64,000 nt of DNA, taken from NCBI RefSeq assembly GCF_000807255.1, contig NZ_CP009268.1, positions 2,448,384 to 2,512,383 of the forward strand. The letters are read 5' to 3'. A program made the translations under genes and the position numbers. The notes beneath the pieces are model-generated. The model was not told the DNA's origin. It searched no databases and saw nothing but the letters and a program-made list of their open reading frames with translations. This document shows positions 7,592 through 15,612 of this stretch, piece by piece; positions within the stretch are counted from its first letter, which is position 1, and the number at the start of each line of letters is the position of its first letter. This DNA comes from Clostridium pasteurianum DSM 525 = ATCC 6013. Its GTDB lineage: Bacteria > Bacillota > Clostridia > Clostridiales > Clostridiaceae.

Positions 7592-8394
7592 TATGGATCT
7601 ATTACAACTTCTGATAATAATACAGAATTATCATGTCCCAATCTATCAATTTCATTTTTAAGAATTGATGCTATTTTTTTTAATGCAGTCCATTCTGTTC
7701 CAAAGTGACCTGCGTCAATAACGGATATACCCATTTCTCTATAATCACTAGCATAATGATAGGTCACATCTCCTGTAATTATACAATCTACCCCTAACTT
7801 TCTACTTATATCCATATAGTCAGTTCCACTTCCATTAATCAATGCTATCTTTTCTATAAAATTTTCATCTTCTCCAACATATGTTAAATGAGTAAGATTT
7901 AGCTTTTGCTTTACTAAATTACACAATTCACAAAGCTGAATTTTCTCTTTCAAAATCACAATTCTACCAATTCCAGAATTTCCATCATTAAATCCTTCAA
8001 CCAGTGATGATTCTATAACTGTTGAATTAGAAAATCCTAAAATATCTACTAAAGTATCATTAAGTCCACCCTCTACAGAATCCAGGTTAGTATGACTTGA
8101 ATATAAATTTATATCATCTTTAATCAAATTCATAATTTTTTTCCCAAGGAGAGTTTCTGTAGTTATTGAACTTGGTTTTCTAAAAAGCAAAGGATGATGT
8201 GTAAATATAAAATTACAGTCTTTTTTCTTAGCCTCTTCAATTACAGCTAAAGTACAATCTAATGCAACTAAAACAGAACTTACATTATCTTCTGGATTTC
8301 CAATCATAAGTCCCACATTATCATAACTTTCACTTAATTCTTTAGGTGCAATACTGTTCATAATGGAACAGATATCTTTAACTCTTAAAGACAT
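7579..8394 (-). CDS. Nif3-like dinuclear metal-centre protein (DUF34, YqfO type)
   Basis: Conserved protein with a dimetal site, often annotated as a GTP cyclohydrolase I type 2 homologue; its true reaction is unsettled. Visible metal-ligand motifs are IFTHHPLLFR (HH near residue 66), YSSHTNLD (about 100) and the late GHFGTE. At 271 residues it is the short form, without the PII-like insertion of about 100 residues found in Bacillus YqfO. The start at 8394 lies within the last codons of trmK (10-base overlap), so the two are translationally coupled, an arrangement common in Firmicutes. Confidence 0.9.
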   Translation of the reverse strand: MSLRVKDICSIMNSIAPKELSESYDNVGLMIGNPEDNVSSVLVALDCTLAVIEEAKKKDCNFIFTHHPLLFRKPSSITTETLLGKKIMNLIKDDINLYSSHTNLDSVEGGLNDTLVDILGFSNSTVIESSLVEGFNDGNSGIGRIVILKEKIQLCELCNLVKQKLNLTHLTYVGEDENFIEKIALINGSGTDYMDISRKLGVDCIITGDVTYHYASDYREMGISVIDAGHFGTEWTALKKIASILKNEIDRLGHDNSVLLSEVVIDPYKMK

Positions 8395-9080
8395 TTTAAC
8401 AACTCCTTAAGCTTTACAATCTTTGTTTTTATTTCATTCTTTCTATTCATAGCAAGTCTGCTATTATCAATTATACTACTTAATATTTTATCATATTTTT
8501 CTATTTTAAAAAAGATATAATCTTTTAAAAGATAATGTTTTTTTTGTAGTAATTTTTCACTTATTTCACAATATATTGCATCTATATTTTTATTATTTTT
8601 ACCCTTATGGTAAGAAACTTTTATTATTTCATAGTACTTATTCTCATCTTTACAAAGTTCTTCATCTAGTATATTATGTCCATTCTTTAATATATATTCC
8701 CTAAGTACCTCTGGATTTTGAACGGGTTGCAATATTACATAATTTAATTTTTTAAAAACTTCAATACTTTCTTCTAATATATCCCTTATTAGATTTCCAC
8801 CCATTCCAGCTATAACAGCACAATCTGCTTCTCCAGGAATAATAGTTGTAAGACCTGGTCCCAATCTGCATTGTATGCTATTAGATTTATGAAAAAATTT
8901 GATATTTTTTTTCGCCTTTTCTACAGGACCTTTATTTATATCTGAAGCAATAGCAGTTTTACAAATTTTCTCATCTATCAAATATATTGGTAAATATCCA
9001 TGATCTGTTCCTATATCTGCCATACACTCACATTTATCAACCATATTTGCTATAGTTTTCAACCTATTACTTATATCCAT
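8385..9080 (-). CDS. trmK: tRNA (adenine(22)-N1)-methyltransferase
   Basis: SAM-dependent enzyme that methylates N1 of A22 in tRNA. It has the Rossmann methyltransferase core: CECMADIGTDHGYLPIYL (motif I, about 17-35), AIASDINKGPVEKA (motif II) and CAVIAGMGGNLIRDILEE (motif IV, about 90-110), then YVILQPVQNPEVLREYI, which is diagnostic of the TrmK/YqfN family. A C-terminal coiled-coil helix pair (about 165-231) completes the usual length. It follows rpoD and a PH-like membrane gene and overlaps nif3, matching the Bacillus sigA-yqfN-yqfO order. Confidence 0.93.
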   Translation of the reverse strand: MDISNRLKTIANMVDKCECMADIGTDHGYLPIYLIDEKICKTAIASDINKGPVEKAKKNIKFFHKSNSIQCRLGPGLTTIIPGEADCAVIAGMGGNLIRDILEESIEVFKKLNYVILQPVQNPEVLREYILKNGHNILDEELCKDENKYYEIIKVSYHKGKNNKNIDAIYCEISEKLLQKKHYLLKDYIFFKIEKYDKILSSIIDNSRLAMNRKNEIKTKIVKLKELLKCL

Positions 9081-9119
9081 ATTTGCTCTCCTATGTAAAT
9101 TAATTAAAATAGCTTGTAA

Positions 9120-10010
9120 TCAGATGACCTTTGATAATATTTTTTCTTGAATTAAAAAGAATATTAATGCTATGACAAGAGAAATATATAAATATTTATA
9201 AGATGATTTTTTATGGTGCTTTGCACTAAAATGAGCAGCAAAATACATACATAGTAGTATAGCTGTATTGAAGGCACCATAACTCATTTGTTTAAATAAA
9301 AAGTCTCTGCTTGTACCAATTATAGTAGGTTGAAATTTTATATTAAAACTTAAAGGCATAGATGAAGGAAGTAACCCTTTATAGTAAAGTATAGCTGGTC
9401 TCATTGTAAAAAATACAATTATAAGTACAGATATAATGAGAGGTACAATAAAATGTTTATCTTTATATAAATTTACGGATTTATTTACTTTAGCATACCA
9501 ATCTCCTATAAATATATCCTTTGATATTAAATTCTCTTCGACTCTTTCAAAATTACTTGGGGAAATTCCATATACACCATAGTTATTTTTTAAATAAAAT
9601 ATATTTTTACTTGAAGTTACGTACATATTTACTAATCCTATTTTTTTAAAAAAACATTTTCCTATGACAAAATTCTTCTTACCATAACCACTTAATCTTA
9701 TAGCATTAATATCTCCACCTGATTTAATATACCTTTCCATATCGCTAAAGGGAAGAATAACTTTTTTTATTCCACCAAAAGTAATTATGTAAAAATTATC
9801 TTTATCCATGGCATAATTAAGAGTAGCAAATACAGCTATATGATAAATCTGATATATATTAAAAACAATTAGAAAAGCTCTTAAAAAAATATTTAATACA
9901 TAATCATCTAAATATATAGAACCAAGGATAATAAGGATATCACATAATAAAGTTATAAAAACTATAAATTGAATGCCTTTTTGTCTGTCTAAGGGCTTAA
10001 AGTATTCCAC
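9120..10010 (-). CDS. PH-like-domain membrane protein of unknown function
   Basis: Predicted integral membrane protein of 296 residues. Two membrane helices (about 15-60) precede a domain of about 110 residues beginning FYIITFGGIKKVILPFSDMERY and ending YGISPSNFERVEENL, the pattern of bacterial PH-like domains. Two further helices follow: FIVPLIISVLIIVFF and a C-terminal LYISLVIALIFFLI. A GTG start at 10010 is chosen because GAAGGTGGT lies just upstream; longer in-frame versions begin with poorly supported sequence. It sits between rpoD and trmK, 40 bases from the latter. No substrate or partner can be named. Confidence 0.7.
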   Translation of the reverse strand: MEYFKPLDRQKGIQFIVFITLLCDILIILGSIYLDDYVLNIFLRAFLIVFNIYQIYHIAVFATLNYAMDKDNFYIITFGGIKKVILPFSDMERYIKSGGDINAIRLSGYGKKNFVIGKCFFKKIGLVNMYVTSSKNIFYLKNNYGVYGISPSNFERVEENLISKDIFIGDWYAKVNKSVNLYKDKHFIVPLIISVLIIVFFTMRPAILYYKGLLPSSMPLSFNIKFQPTIIGTSRDFLFKQMSYGAFNTAILLCMYFAAHFSAKHHKKSSYKYLYISLVIALIFFLIQEKILSKVI

Positions 10011-10041
10011 ATTACCACCTTCTCTAAAAATATTATTATAT

Positions 10042-10075
10042 AAAACTGCAACCAATTATAATTGATTGCAGTTTT
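10042..10075 (-). terminator. rpoD terminator
   Basis: Stem AAAACTGCA/TGCAGTTTT extended by ACCAATTATAATTGAT pairing, with a T-run on the minus strand, 10 bases after the rpoD stop. Some read-through into the PH-like gene is likely, as its start is only about 30 bases further. Confidence 0.75.
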
Positions 10076-10085
10076 ATGCAGATTA

Positions 10086-11207
10086 TTAATCCAAATAATC
10101 TTTCAACTTTTTACTTCTGCTTGGATGTCTTAACTTTCTAAGAGCCTTTGCTTCTATTTGTCGTATCCTCTCTCTTGTAACATTGAATTCTTTTCCAACT
10201 TCTTCAAGAGTTCTAGCTCTTCCGTCATCCAATCCAAATCTCAATCTAAGTACTTTTTCTTCACGAGGAGTTAATGTATCAAGTACATTTATAAGCTGTT
10301 CTTTAAGCATTGTAAAAGCTGCTGCTTCTGCTGGTGCCGGTGCCTCATCATCTGGAATAAAATCGCCAAGATGGCTATCTTCTTCTTCACCTATAGGGGT
10401 TTCAAGTGAAACTGGTTCCTGAGCTATTTTCATTATCTCTCTTACTTTATCCACAGGCATTTCCATAATCTTAGCAATTTCTTCTGCCTGAGGTTCTCTA
10501 CCCAGCTCTTGAAGTAATTGTCTTGAAACTCTTATTAACTTATTAATAGTTTCTACCATGTGCACTGGTATTCTTATGGTTCTGGCCTGATCCGCTATAG
10601 CTCTTGTAATGGCCTGCCTAATCCACCAAGTGGCATAAGTACTGAATTTATACCCCTTTCTATAGTCAAATTTTTCTACAGCCTTTATAAGTCCAAGATT
10701 TCCTTCCTGTATTAAATCCAAAAATTGCATTCCCCTGCCCACATATCTCTTTGCTATACTTACCACAAGTCTCAAATTTGCTTCTGCCAGTTTTTTCTTT
10801 GCCACCTGATCTCCATCTTCTATTCTCTGAGCAAGATTAATTTCTTCATCTGGAGCCAATAATGGTACTTTACCAATCTCTTTAAGATACATTCTAACAG
10901 GATCATCTATAGCTATTCCTTCAGGTACAGATAAATCTAATTCCTCTTCTTCAACTTCTATATCCTGAATATCTCCAATAATATCAATACCCATTGTCTC
11001 TAGAACTTCATATACTTTTTCAATTTGTTCTGGACTCAAATCTATATTCTCTAATTCATCCATTATCTCTTTATAAGTTAAATTTCCTTTTTTCCTGCCC
11101 TTATCCACAAGTTTTTTTACAAATTGCATTTTCTCACTTTGAGTTTTTAAATCCGTCTCTTTATTTGTACCTCTAGTTTTAACTTGAACTTGCTTATTTT
11201 CCTTCAT
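10086..11207 (-). CDS. rpoD: Primary RNA polymerase sigma factor (sigma-70/SigA)
   Basis: Housekeeping sigma factor that directs RNA polymerase to TTGACA/TATAAT promoters. At 373 residues it has the Firmicutes length. Region 1.1 is followed by region 1.2 ([16 protein letters not shown], about 102-117). Region 2 carries [28 protein letters not shown] and [22 protein letters not shown] for -10 recognition and melting. Region 4 ends with [33 protein letters not shown], the -35 helix-turn-helix. A segment rich in Ala and Pro ([12 protein letters not shown]) lies in the region 3-4 linker. It directly follows dnaG in the conserved dnaG-rpoD operon. Confidence 0.98.
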   Translation of the reverse strand: MKENKQVQVKTRGTNKETDLKTQSEKMQFVKKLVDKGRKKGNLTYKEIMDELENIDLSPEQIEKVYEVLETMGIDIIGDIQDIEVEEEELDLSVPEGIAIDDPVRMYLKEIGKVPLLAPDEEINLAQRIEDGDQVAKKKLAEANLRLVVSIAKRYVGRGMQFLDLIQEGNLGLIKAVEKFDYRKGYKFSTYATWWIRQAITRAIADQARTIRIPVHMVETINKLIRVSRQLLQELGREPQAEEIAKIMEMPVDKVREIMKIAQEPVSLETPIGEEEDSHLGDFIPDDEAPAPAEAAAFTMLKEQLINVLDTLTPREEKVLRLRFGLDDGRARTLEEVGKEFNVTRERIRQIEAKALRKLRHPSRSKKLKDYLD

Positions 11208-11228
11208 ATAATTATCCTCCTTTCGTTT

Positions 11229-13001
11229 TTATAGTAAACTATTTATTTCTTCCTGAATATGATTTAGTTCTTTTACCATTTTCAAGGATTTTTCAATCAT
11301 TCCATTTGTCTCATAATATTTTATTTTCTTCATTATTTCTTTTTTTGACTCCTCTAATTTAAATTTTTTTATATTAAATATATAATCATCAATAAGTTCT
11401 TCTATATTACAGTCATTATTAGCAAATTTCTCTTCACAGATATTTATCCATTCAGATGAGCTCTTTGCATCATCGCATTTTATTTCTATAATTTTATTTC
11501 TACTCTCTAGATCTAATAACTTATTTTCAGCTATCAAATTAAAAATCTTTTTATGACTTTCTAAGTTTAAATTGTCGGGATCCAGCTTTTTTACAATATA
11601 ATTATAAGCTTCTTCATTTGAATTCATAAGTTTTAATAGAAGTCTTTCCGCTTTAATATAAGCAGGCTCTAAATATAATTTTTGTCCGTAATCGCCTATA
11701 TTATTCATGTTTTGTAAATAATTAGTGCTTTTATGTCTTTCTTCACTTAAAAGGTCATAAATTGCTTGTTCTTTTATACCTGTTTCTTCTGAAACTCTTT
11801 TAATATAAACATCCTTTTCAATTGGATCAAGATCAATTAAAATATCAGCTATTTTCTTTATATAGGCAGGTATTTCCCTATTGTTTCTAAAATTAACATT
11901 TTCTCCTGCTTTCTTAATTCTGTAATCTATTAGATTCATTGAATTCTTTATAAGTTCTTCAAAAGCTTCTTTCCCATTGTTTCTTATAAATTCGTCAGGA
12001 TCTTTTCCTTTAGGAACTATTAATACTTTTACATTAAGTCCCACATCCCTTAATATTTTCAATCCTCTTAAGGTAGCCTTTTGACCAGCAGTATCTGCAT
12101 CATAGGATATTATTATATTATCAGCATATCTTTTCAAAAGTTTTGCTTGATTTACTGTAAGCGCAGTTCCAAGTGATGCCACAGTGTTATTAATTCCATA
12201 TTGATGTAGAGTTATACAATCCATATATCCCTCAACAATTATAATCGTTCTTTTATTATCATTTTTTAATACAAAGTTCAGTCCATATAGGTTTATTCCT
12301 TTTTTAAACAAGGCAGTTTCTGGCGAATTTAAATATTTTGGTTTTGAATCATCTAAAACCCTTCCTCCAAAGCCAATAACCTTACCTTTATAATCAAATA
12401 CCGGGAACATAACTCTATTTCTAAATCTATCATACTTATTTCCCTTTTCATTTTTTATTATTAATCCAGCATTTAATAGATCTAAATCAGAATAGCCTTT
12501 TCTCTTTAGAAAATTCATTATACCATGCCAATCATCTAATGCATATCCTAATCCAAAACTCCTTATGGTACTCTCTAATATACCTCTATTTATAAAATAA
12601 TTTTTTGCTTTTTTATTTGAGTTTAGATTGGAAAAAAAGAATCTTGCAGCGTCTACATTCAATTTTAAAAGTTTATCATTTGTATCTTTTTTTTTATTGT
12701 TACCCTTTTCTAAATAATCTAAATCCAAATGAATTCTTTCTGCAAGTAGCTTTACTGCATCTATAAATGATAAACTTTTTGTCTTCATGACAAATGTAAT
12801 TACATTACCTGCTTCACCGCATCCAAAACATTTATATATCTGCTTATCTTCGGACACACTAAATGAAGGAGACTTTTCATTATGAAAAGGGCAAAGTCCC
12901 ATATAATTTCTACCACTTTTTTTAAGTTTAACCGTATCAGATATTACATCTACAATATCATTTTCATATTTAATTTTTTCTATAACATCTTCAGGTATCA
13001 C
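11229..13001 (-). CDS. dnaG: DNA primase
   Basis: Synthesises RNA primers at the replication fork. The N-terminal CHC2 zinc finger (CPFHNEKSPSFSV, CFGCGEAGN, residues 38-65) is followed by the RNA polymerase core with the TOPRIM motifs IIIVEGYMDCI and IISYDADTAGQ (about 255-310) and PKGKDPDE. The C-terminal 150 residues form the helicase-binding domain. At 590 residues it is typical. The start is GTG at 13001 with AGGTGGT 8 bases upstream. It forms an operon with rpoD (21-base gap) downstream of a dGTPase-like gene. Confidence 0.97.
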   Translation of the reverse strand: MIPEDVIEKIKYENDIVDVISDTVKLKKSGRNYMGLCPFHNEKSPSFSVSEDKQIYKCFGCGEAGNVITFVMKTKSLSFIDAVKLLAERIHLDLDYLEKGNNKKKDTNDKLLKLNVDAARFFFSNLNSNKKAKNYFINRGILESTIRSFGLGYALDDWHGIMNFLKRKGYSDLDLLNAGLIIKNEKGNKYDRFRNRVMFPVFDYKGKVIGFGGRVLDDSKPKYLNSPETALFKKGINLYGLNFVLKNDNKRTIIIVEGYMDCITLHQYGINNTVASLGTALTVNQAKLLKRYADNIIISYDADTAGQKATLRGLKILRDVGLNVKVLIVPKGKDPDEFIRNNGKEAFEELIKNSMNLIDYRIKKAGENVNFRNNREIPAYIKKIADILIDLDPIEKDVYIKRVSEETGIKEQAIYDLLSEERHKSTNYLQNMNNIGDYGQKLYLEPAYIKAERLLLKLMNSNEEAYNYIVKKLDPDNLNLESHKKIFNLIAENKLLDLESRNKIIEIKCDDAKSSSEWINICEEKFANNDCNIEELIDDYIFNIKKFKLEESKKEIMKKIKYYETNGMIEKSLKMVKELNHIQEEINSLL

Positions 13002-13102
13002 TGGGCAACTACCACCTAACTAATTATTTTAAAGTATCTTTGAGAATAGTTTACCTCCTCATTTCCTAGATATCTAATATCAAACATCTATGTATTTCGA
13101 CA

Positions 13103-13131
13103 AAAATATCAAAATTCCTTTTTATTTTCAA
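13103..13131 (-). promoter_or_regulatory. Candidate sigma-A promoter of dnaG-rpoD
   Basis: Minus-strand TTGAAA (13126-13131) and TATTTT (13103-13108) with 17-base spacing, about 100 bases before the dnaG start. The leader between also contains an orphan GAGGAGG with no normal start codon at the right distance. The remainder of 13002-13199 holds no gene that I can see. Confidence 0.45.
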
Positions 13132-13199
13132 AAATTTATTTAATAGAATATTTATTTTATTATTCTACCCAAAATAAATGATAAATTATTCTAATTATA

Positions 13200-14228
13200 T
13201 TAATAAACTACTAATTTGGGTACATATTTTTCATTAAAAGTCAATAGACAATAATCATCACTCATCCCTGATATATAATCAGCAACTCCCTGATAGAGTC
13301 CTTCTTCCTCTACTATATTTCTATAAAATTTTGGAAGTTCCTTCTGATTCTTTAAAAAATAAAGAAATACCTGTTCCAATATAAACTTAGCTTTATCTCT
13401 TTCAATTTTAAGTTTACTGCCGCTGTATACATTTTTAAACATAAAACTTCTAAGTCCTAAAAGAGCTCTTTCTATATCCCCACTAAGGCTTACTTCTATC
13501 TTATTTTTTTCAATATTTTTAAGAGTATTATATATACAATCTTTTACTAAAGTATTTATTCTATTACTGCAATTAACTCCTAAGACTTCAATATATTCTT
13601 TTGGCAGTTCTTCTTCCCTCAGAACTCCTGCTCTTATAGAATCATCTATATCATGATTTACATAGGCAATTTTGTCACTATATCTAACTACTTGACCTTC
13701 TAAAGTAAAGGCTTTATTCACTTTATCAGATAATCCGCTATGATTAAGTACTCCATCTAAAACCTCTTTAGTTAAATTTAAGCCTTTACCCTGATTTTCA
13801 AGTTTAGTAAGAACTCTTATACTGTTTACATTGTGACTAAATCCTTTTGGAAGCAGTTCATTTAGAACCTCTTCCCCATTATGAGCAAAAGCTACATGCC
13901 CTATATCATGTCCTAATGAAATAGCTTCTATGAGATCTTCATTTAATCCTATGCCTCTGCCTATAGTTCTTGCAATCTGCGATACTTCTACAGTATGAGT
14001 AAGTCTTGTTCTATAATGGTCACCAAATGTTTTTATAAAGACCTGAGTTTTGTGTTTTAATCTTCTGAAGGATTTACTATGAATTATTCTATCCCTGTCA
14101 ACCATGAAGCAAGTTCTTATTTCGTCTAATTCTTCTGCCCTTTGTCTCCCTATTGTATTTAGAGAGATAGTACCATGAGCATTCATTAATTTTTTTTCTT
14201 TTTCCTCAATTATCTCTCTTATATGCAT
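13200..14228 (-). CDS. HD-domain dGTP triphosphohydrolase-like protein
   Basis: Member of the deoxyguanosinetriphosphate triphosphohydrolase family, which removes tripolyphosphate from dNTPs. The metal site is visible as [17 protein letters not shown] (His) and [19 protein letters not shown] (HD, about residues 85-100), and a late [14 protein letters not shown] contributes the final Asp. The N-terminal [27 protein letters not shown] is typical of this family. ATG at 14228 is preferred with AGGTG 6-7 bases upstream over a GTG nine bases earlier. It lies upstream of dnaG-rpoD, an order common in clostridia. Substrate specificity is not shown. Confidence 0.9.
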   Translation of the reverse strand: MHIREIIEEKEKKLMNAHGTISLNTIGRQRAEELDEIRTCFMVDRDRIIHSKSFRRLKHKTQVFIKTFGDHYRTRLTHTVEVSQIARTIGRGIGLNEDLIEAISLGHDIGHVAFAHNGEEVLNELLPKGFSHNVNSIRVLTKLENQGKGLNLTKEVLDGVLNHSGLSDKVNKAFTLEGQVVRYSDKIAYVNHDIDDSIRAGVLREEELPKEYIEVLGVNCSNRINTLVKDCIYNTLKNIEKNKIEVSLSGDIERALLGLRSFMFKNVYSGSKLKIERDKAKFILEQVFLYFLKNQKELPKFYRNIVEEEGLYQGVADYISGMSDDYCLLTFNEKYVPKLVVY

Positions 14229-14425
14229 TTTAATCACCTATCCTGTTTATTTTATTCTATAATAATTGCTAAAATTCCTTTTTTATTTTTATAATTTTTT
14301 AATAATATATTCATGAATTATTATTTTATTAATAACCTTTTATTTAAACGTATATTATAAAAATTTTATTAATATTATTATAATGTATAATTCTTTAAAT
14401 ATGCTTCATGTAAGGAGTGTTAGTT

Positions 14426-15478
14426 ATGCCTCAATCGGCTGTAAAATATATTTTATTATCTGAAGATAAATTAAAAAAGTTTATACTAAGTGAATATAAT
14501 TTGGAAAATGCTTATATTAACCAGATTAAATTTAAAGATACCGATAAGCAAAGAGCTGTGTATAAAGTAGAATATAACTCCAAATCTTACTGTTTAAAAA
14601 AAGTCTACTATACCGTAGAAGAACTTCTATTTGTATATTCTAGTATTGAATGGCTCTACCGATTTAATTTAAATGTTCCAAAAATACTTTCTACAAAATC
14701 AGGTGGAAGATTTGTAATTTATAATGATATGATTTTTATATTAACTCCCTGGATAGAAGGTGAAAAATGTAATTATGACAATACTTCTCATATAATCAAG
14801 TCAGCTAAAACTTTGGCCAAGGTCCATAAGTATACAGAAAACTTTTTCCCCATAGAGGGAAGTAACTTAAGGCTTGGGTACGAGAACATATATTCATCTA
14901 TGAATAAGCACTTTCATCAATTACTTAATTACTCAAATTTAGCCTTTGAATATCAGGATATTTTTTCTAATATATTCATTAGTCATTTTGACATATGTAT
15001 TAATCTAGCTAAAATATCTAATGATGTAGCCTCACATATAAATACTAGCAATATGAGAAAATCCCTTTGTCATCTAGACTTCGTAAATAAAAATATAATC
15101 TTCGACAATAAACAAAATGTTTGGATAATTGATTTTGATAAATGCAAACTGGATTATTGTGCTCATGACATTTCATATTTTCTTAGAAGATTTTTAAAAC
15201 GTGAAAATACAAATTGGGATTTAAATCTTCTAATAGATTGTATACATGAATATGAAAAAATTATACCCTTAACTGTAGATGACTATAGATATATTCTATC
15301 TTATATAAGTTTTCCTCAAAAGTATTGGAAACTTTCAAGGGACTATTATAATAACATAGAAAAATGCAACAAATCTTCTTTTATAACATTATTGTCGAAA
15401 ACTGTTAAGCACACCGAAAAACAGTTAGAAATGATATATGGGTTCAAAAATTTTATTGAGGAAAATTACTTATTATAA
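14426..15478 (+). CDS. CotS-family spore coat kinase-like protein
   Basis: Predicted spore-coat-associated protein with an aminoglycoside-phosphotransferase/choline-kinase fold. The N-lobe contains VYKVEYNSKSYCLKKVYY (ATP-binding Lys, about residue 57). The C-lobe carries the Brenner-type motif LCHLDFVNKNIIF and the metal-binding WIIDFDKCKLDYCAHDI, so catalytic residues are intact. ATG at 14426 follows AAGGAG by 9 bases. It is divergent from the dGTPase-like gene and stands alone before a terminator. CotS relatives act in the mother cell during coat assembly; the phosphorylation target is unknown. The 190-base upstream region is extremely AT-rich and I cannot assign a sporulation promoter there. 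Confidence 0.85.
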   Translation: MPQSAVKYILLSEDKLKKFILSEYNLENAYINQIKFKDTDKQRAVYKVEYNSKSYCLKKVYYTVEELLFVYSSIEWLYRFNLNVPKILSTKSGGRFVIYNDMIFILTPWIEGEKCNYDNTSHIIKSAKTLAKVHKYTENFFPIEGSNLRLGYENIYSSMNKHFHQLLNYSNLAFEYQDIFSNIFISHFDICINLAKISNDVASHINTSNMRKSLCHLDFVNKNIIFDNKQNVWIIDFDKCKLDYCAHDISYFLRRFLKRENTNWDLNLLIDCIHEYEKIIPLTVDDYRYILSYISFPQKYWKLSRDYYNNIEKCNKSSFITLLSKTVKHTEKQLEMIYGFKNFIEENYLL

Positions 15479-15506
15479 TATCCTAAAATTTATATAAAAA
15501 ATTTTT

Positions 15507-15555
15507 AAAAGGTGTTTCACAAACTAAAAAAATCATTTGTAAAACACCTTTTTAC
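15507..15555. terminator. Shared terminator between the CotS-like gene and ppdK
   Basis: Stem AAAAGGTGTTT/AAACACCTTTT with a loop containing further CACAAA/TTTGT pairing. T-runs lie on both strands, so it can end both convergent genes. Confidence 0.8.
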
Positions 15556-15612
15556 TTTTAATAATTGTATCTGATTTTTAAATATATAATAATACTAATC
15601 ATAAATATTTTT

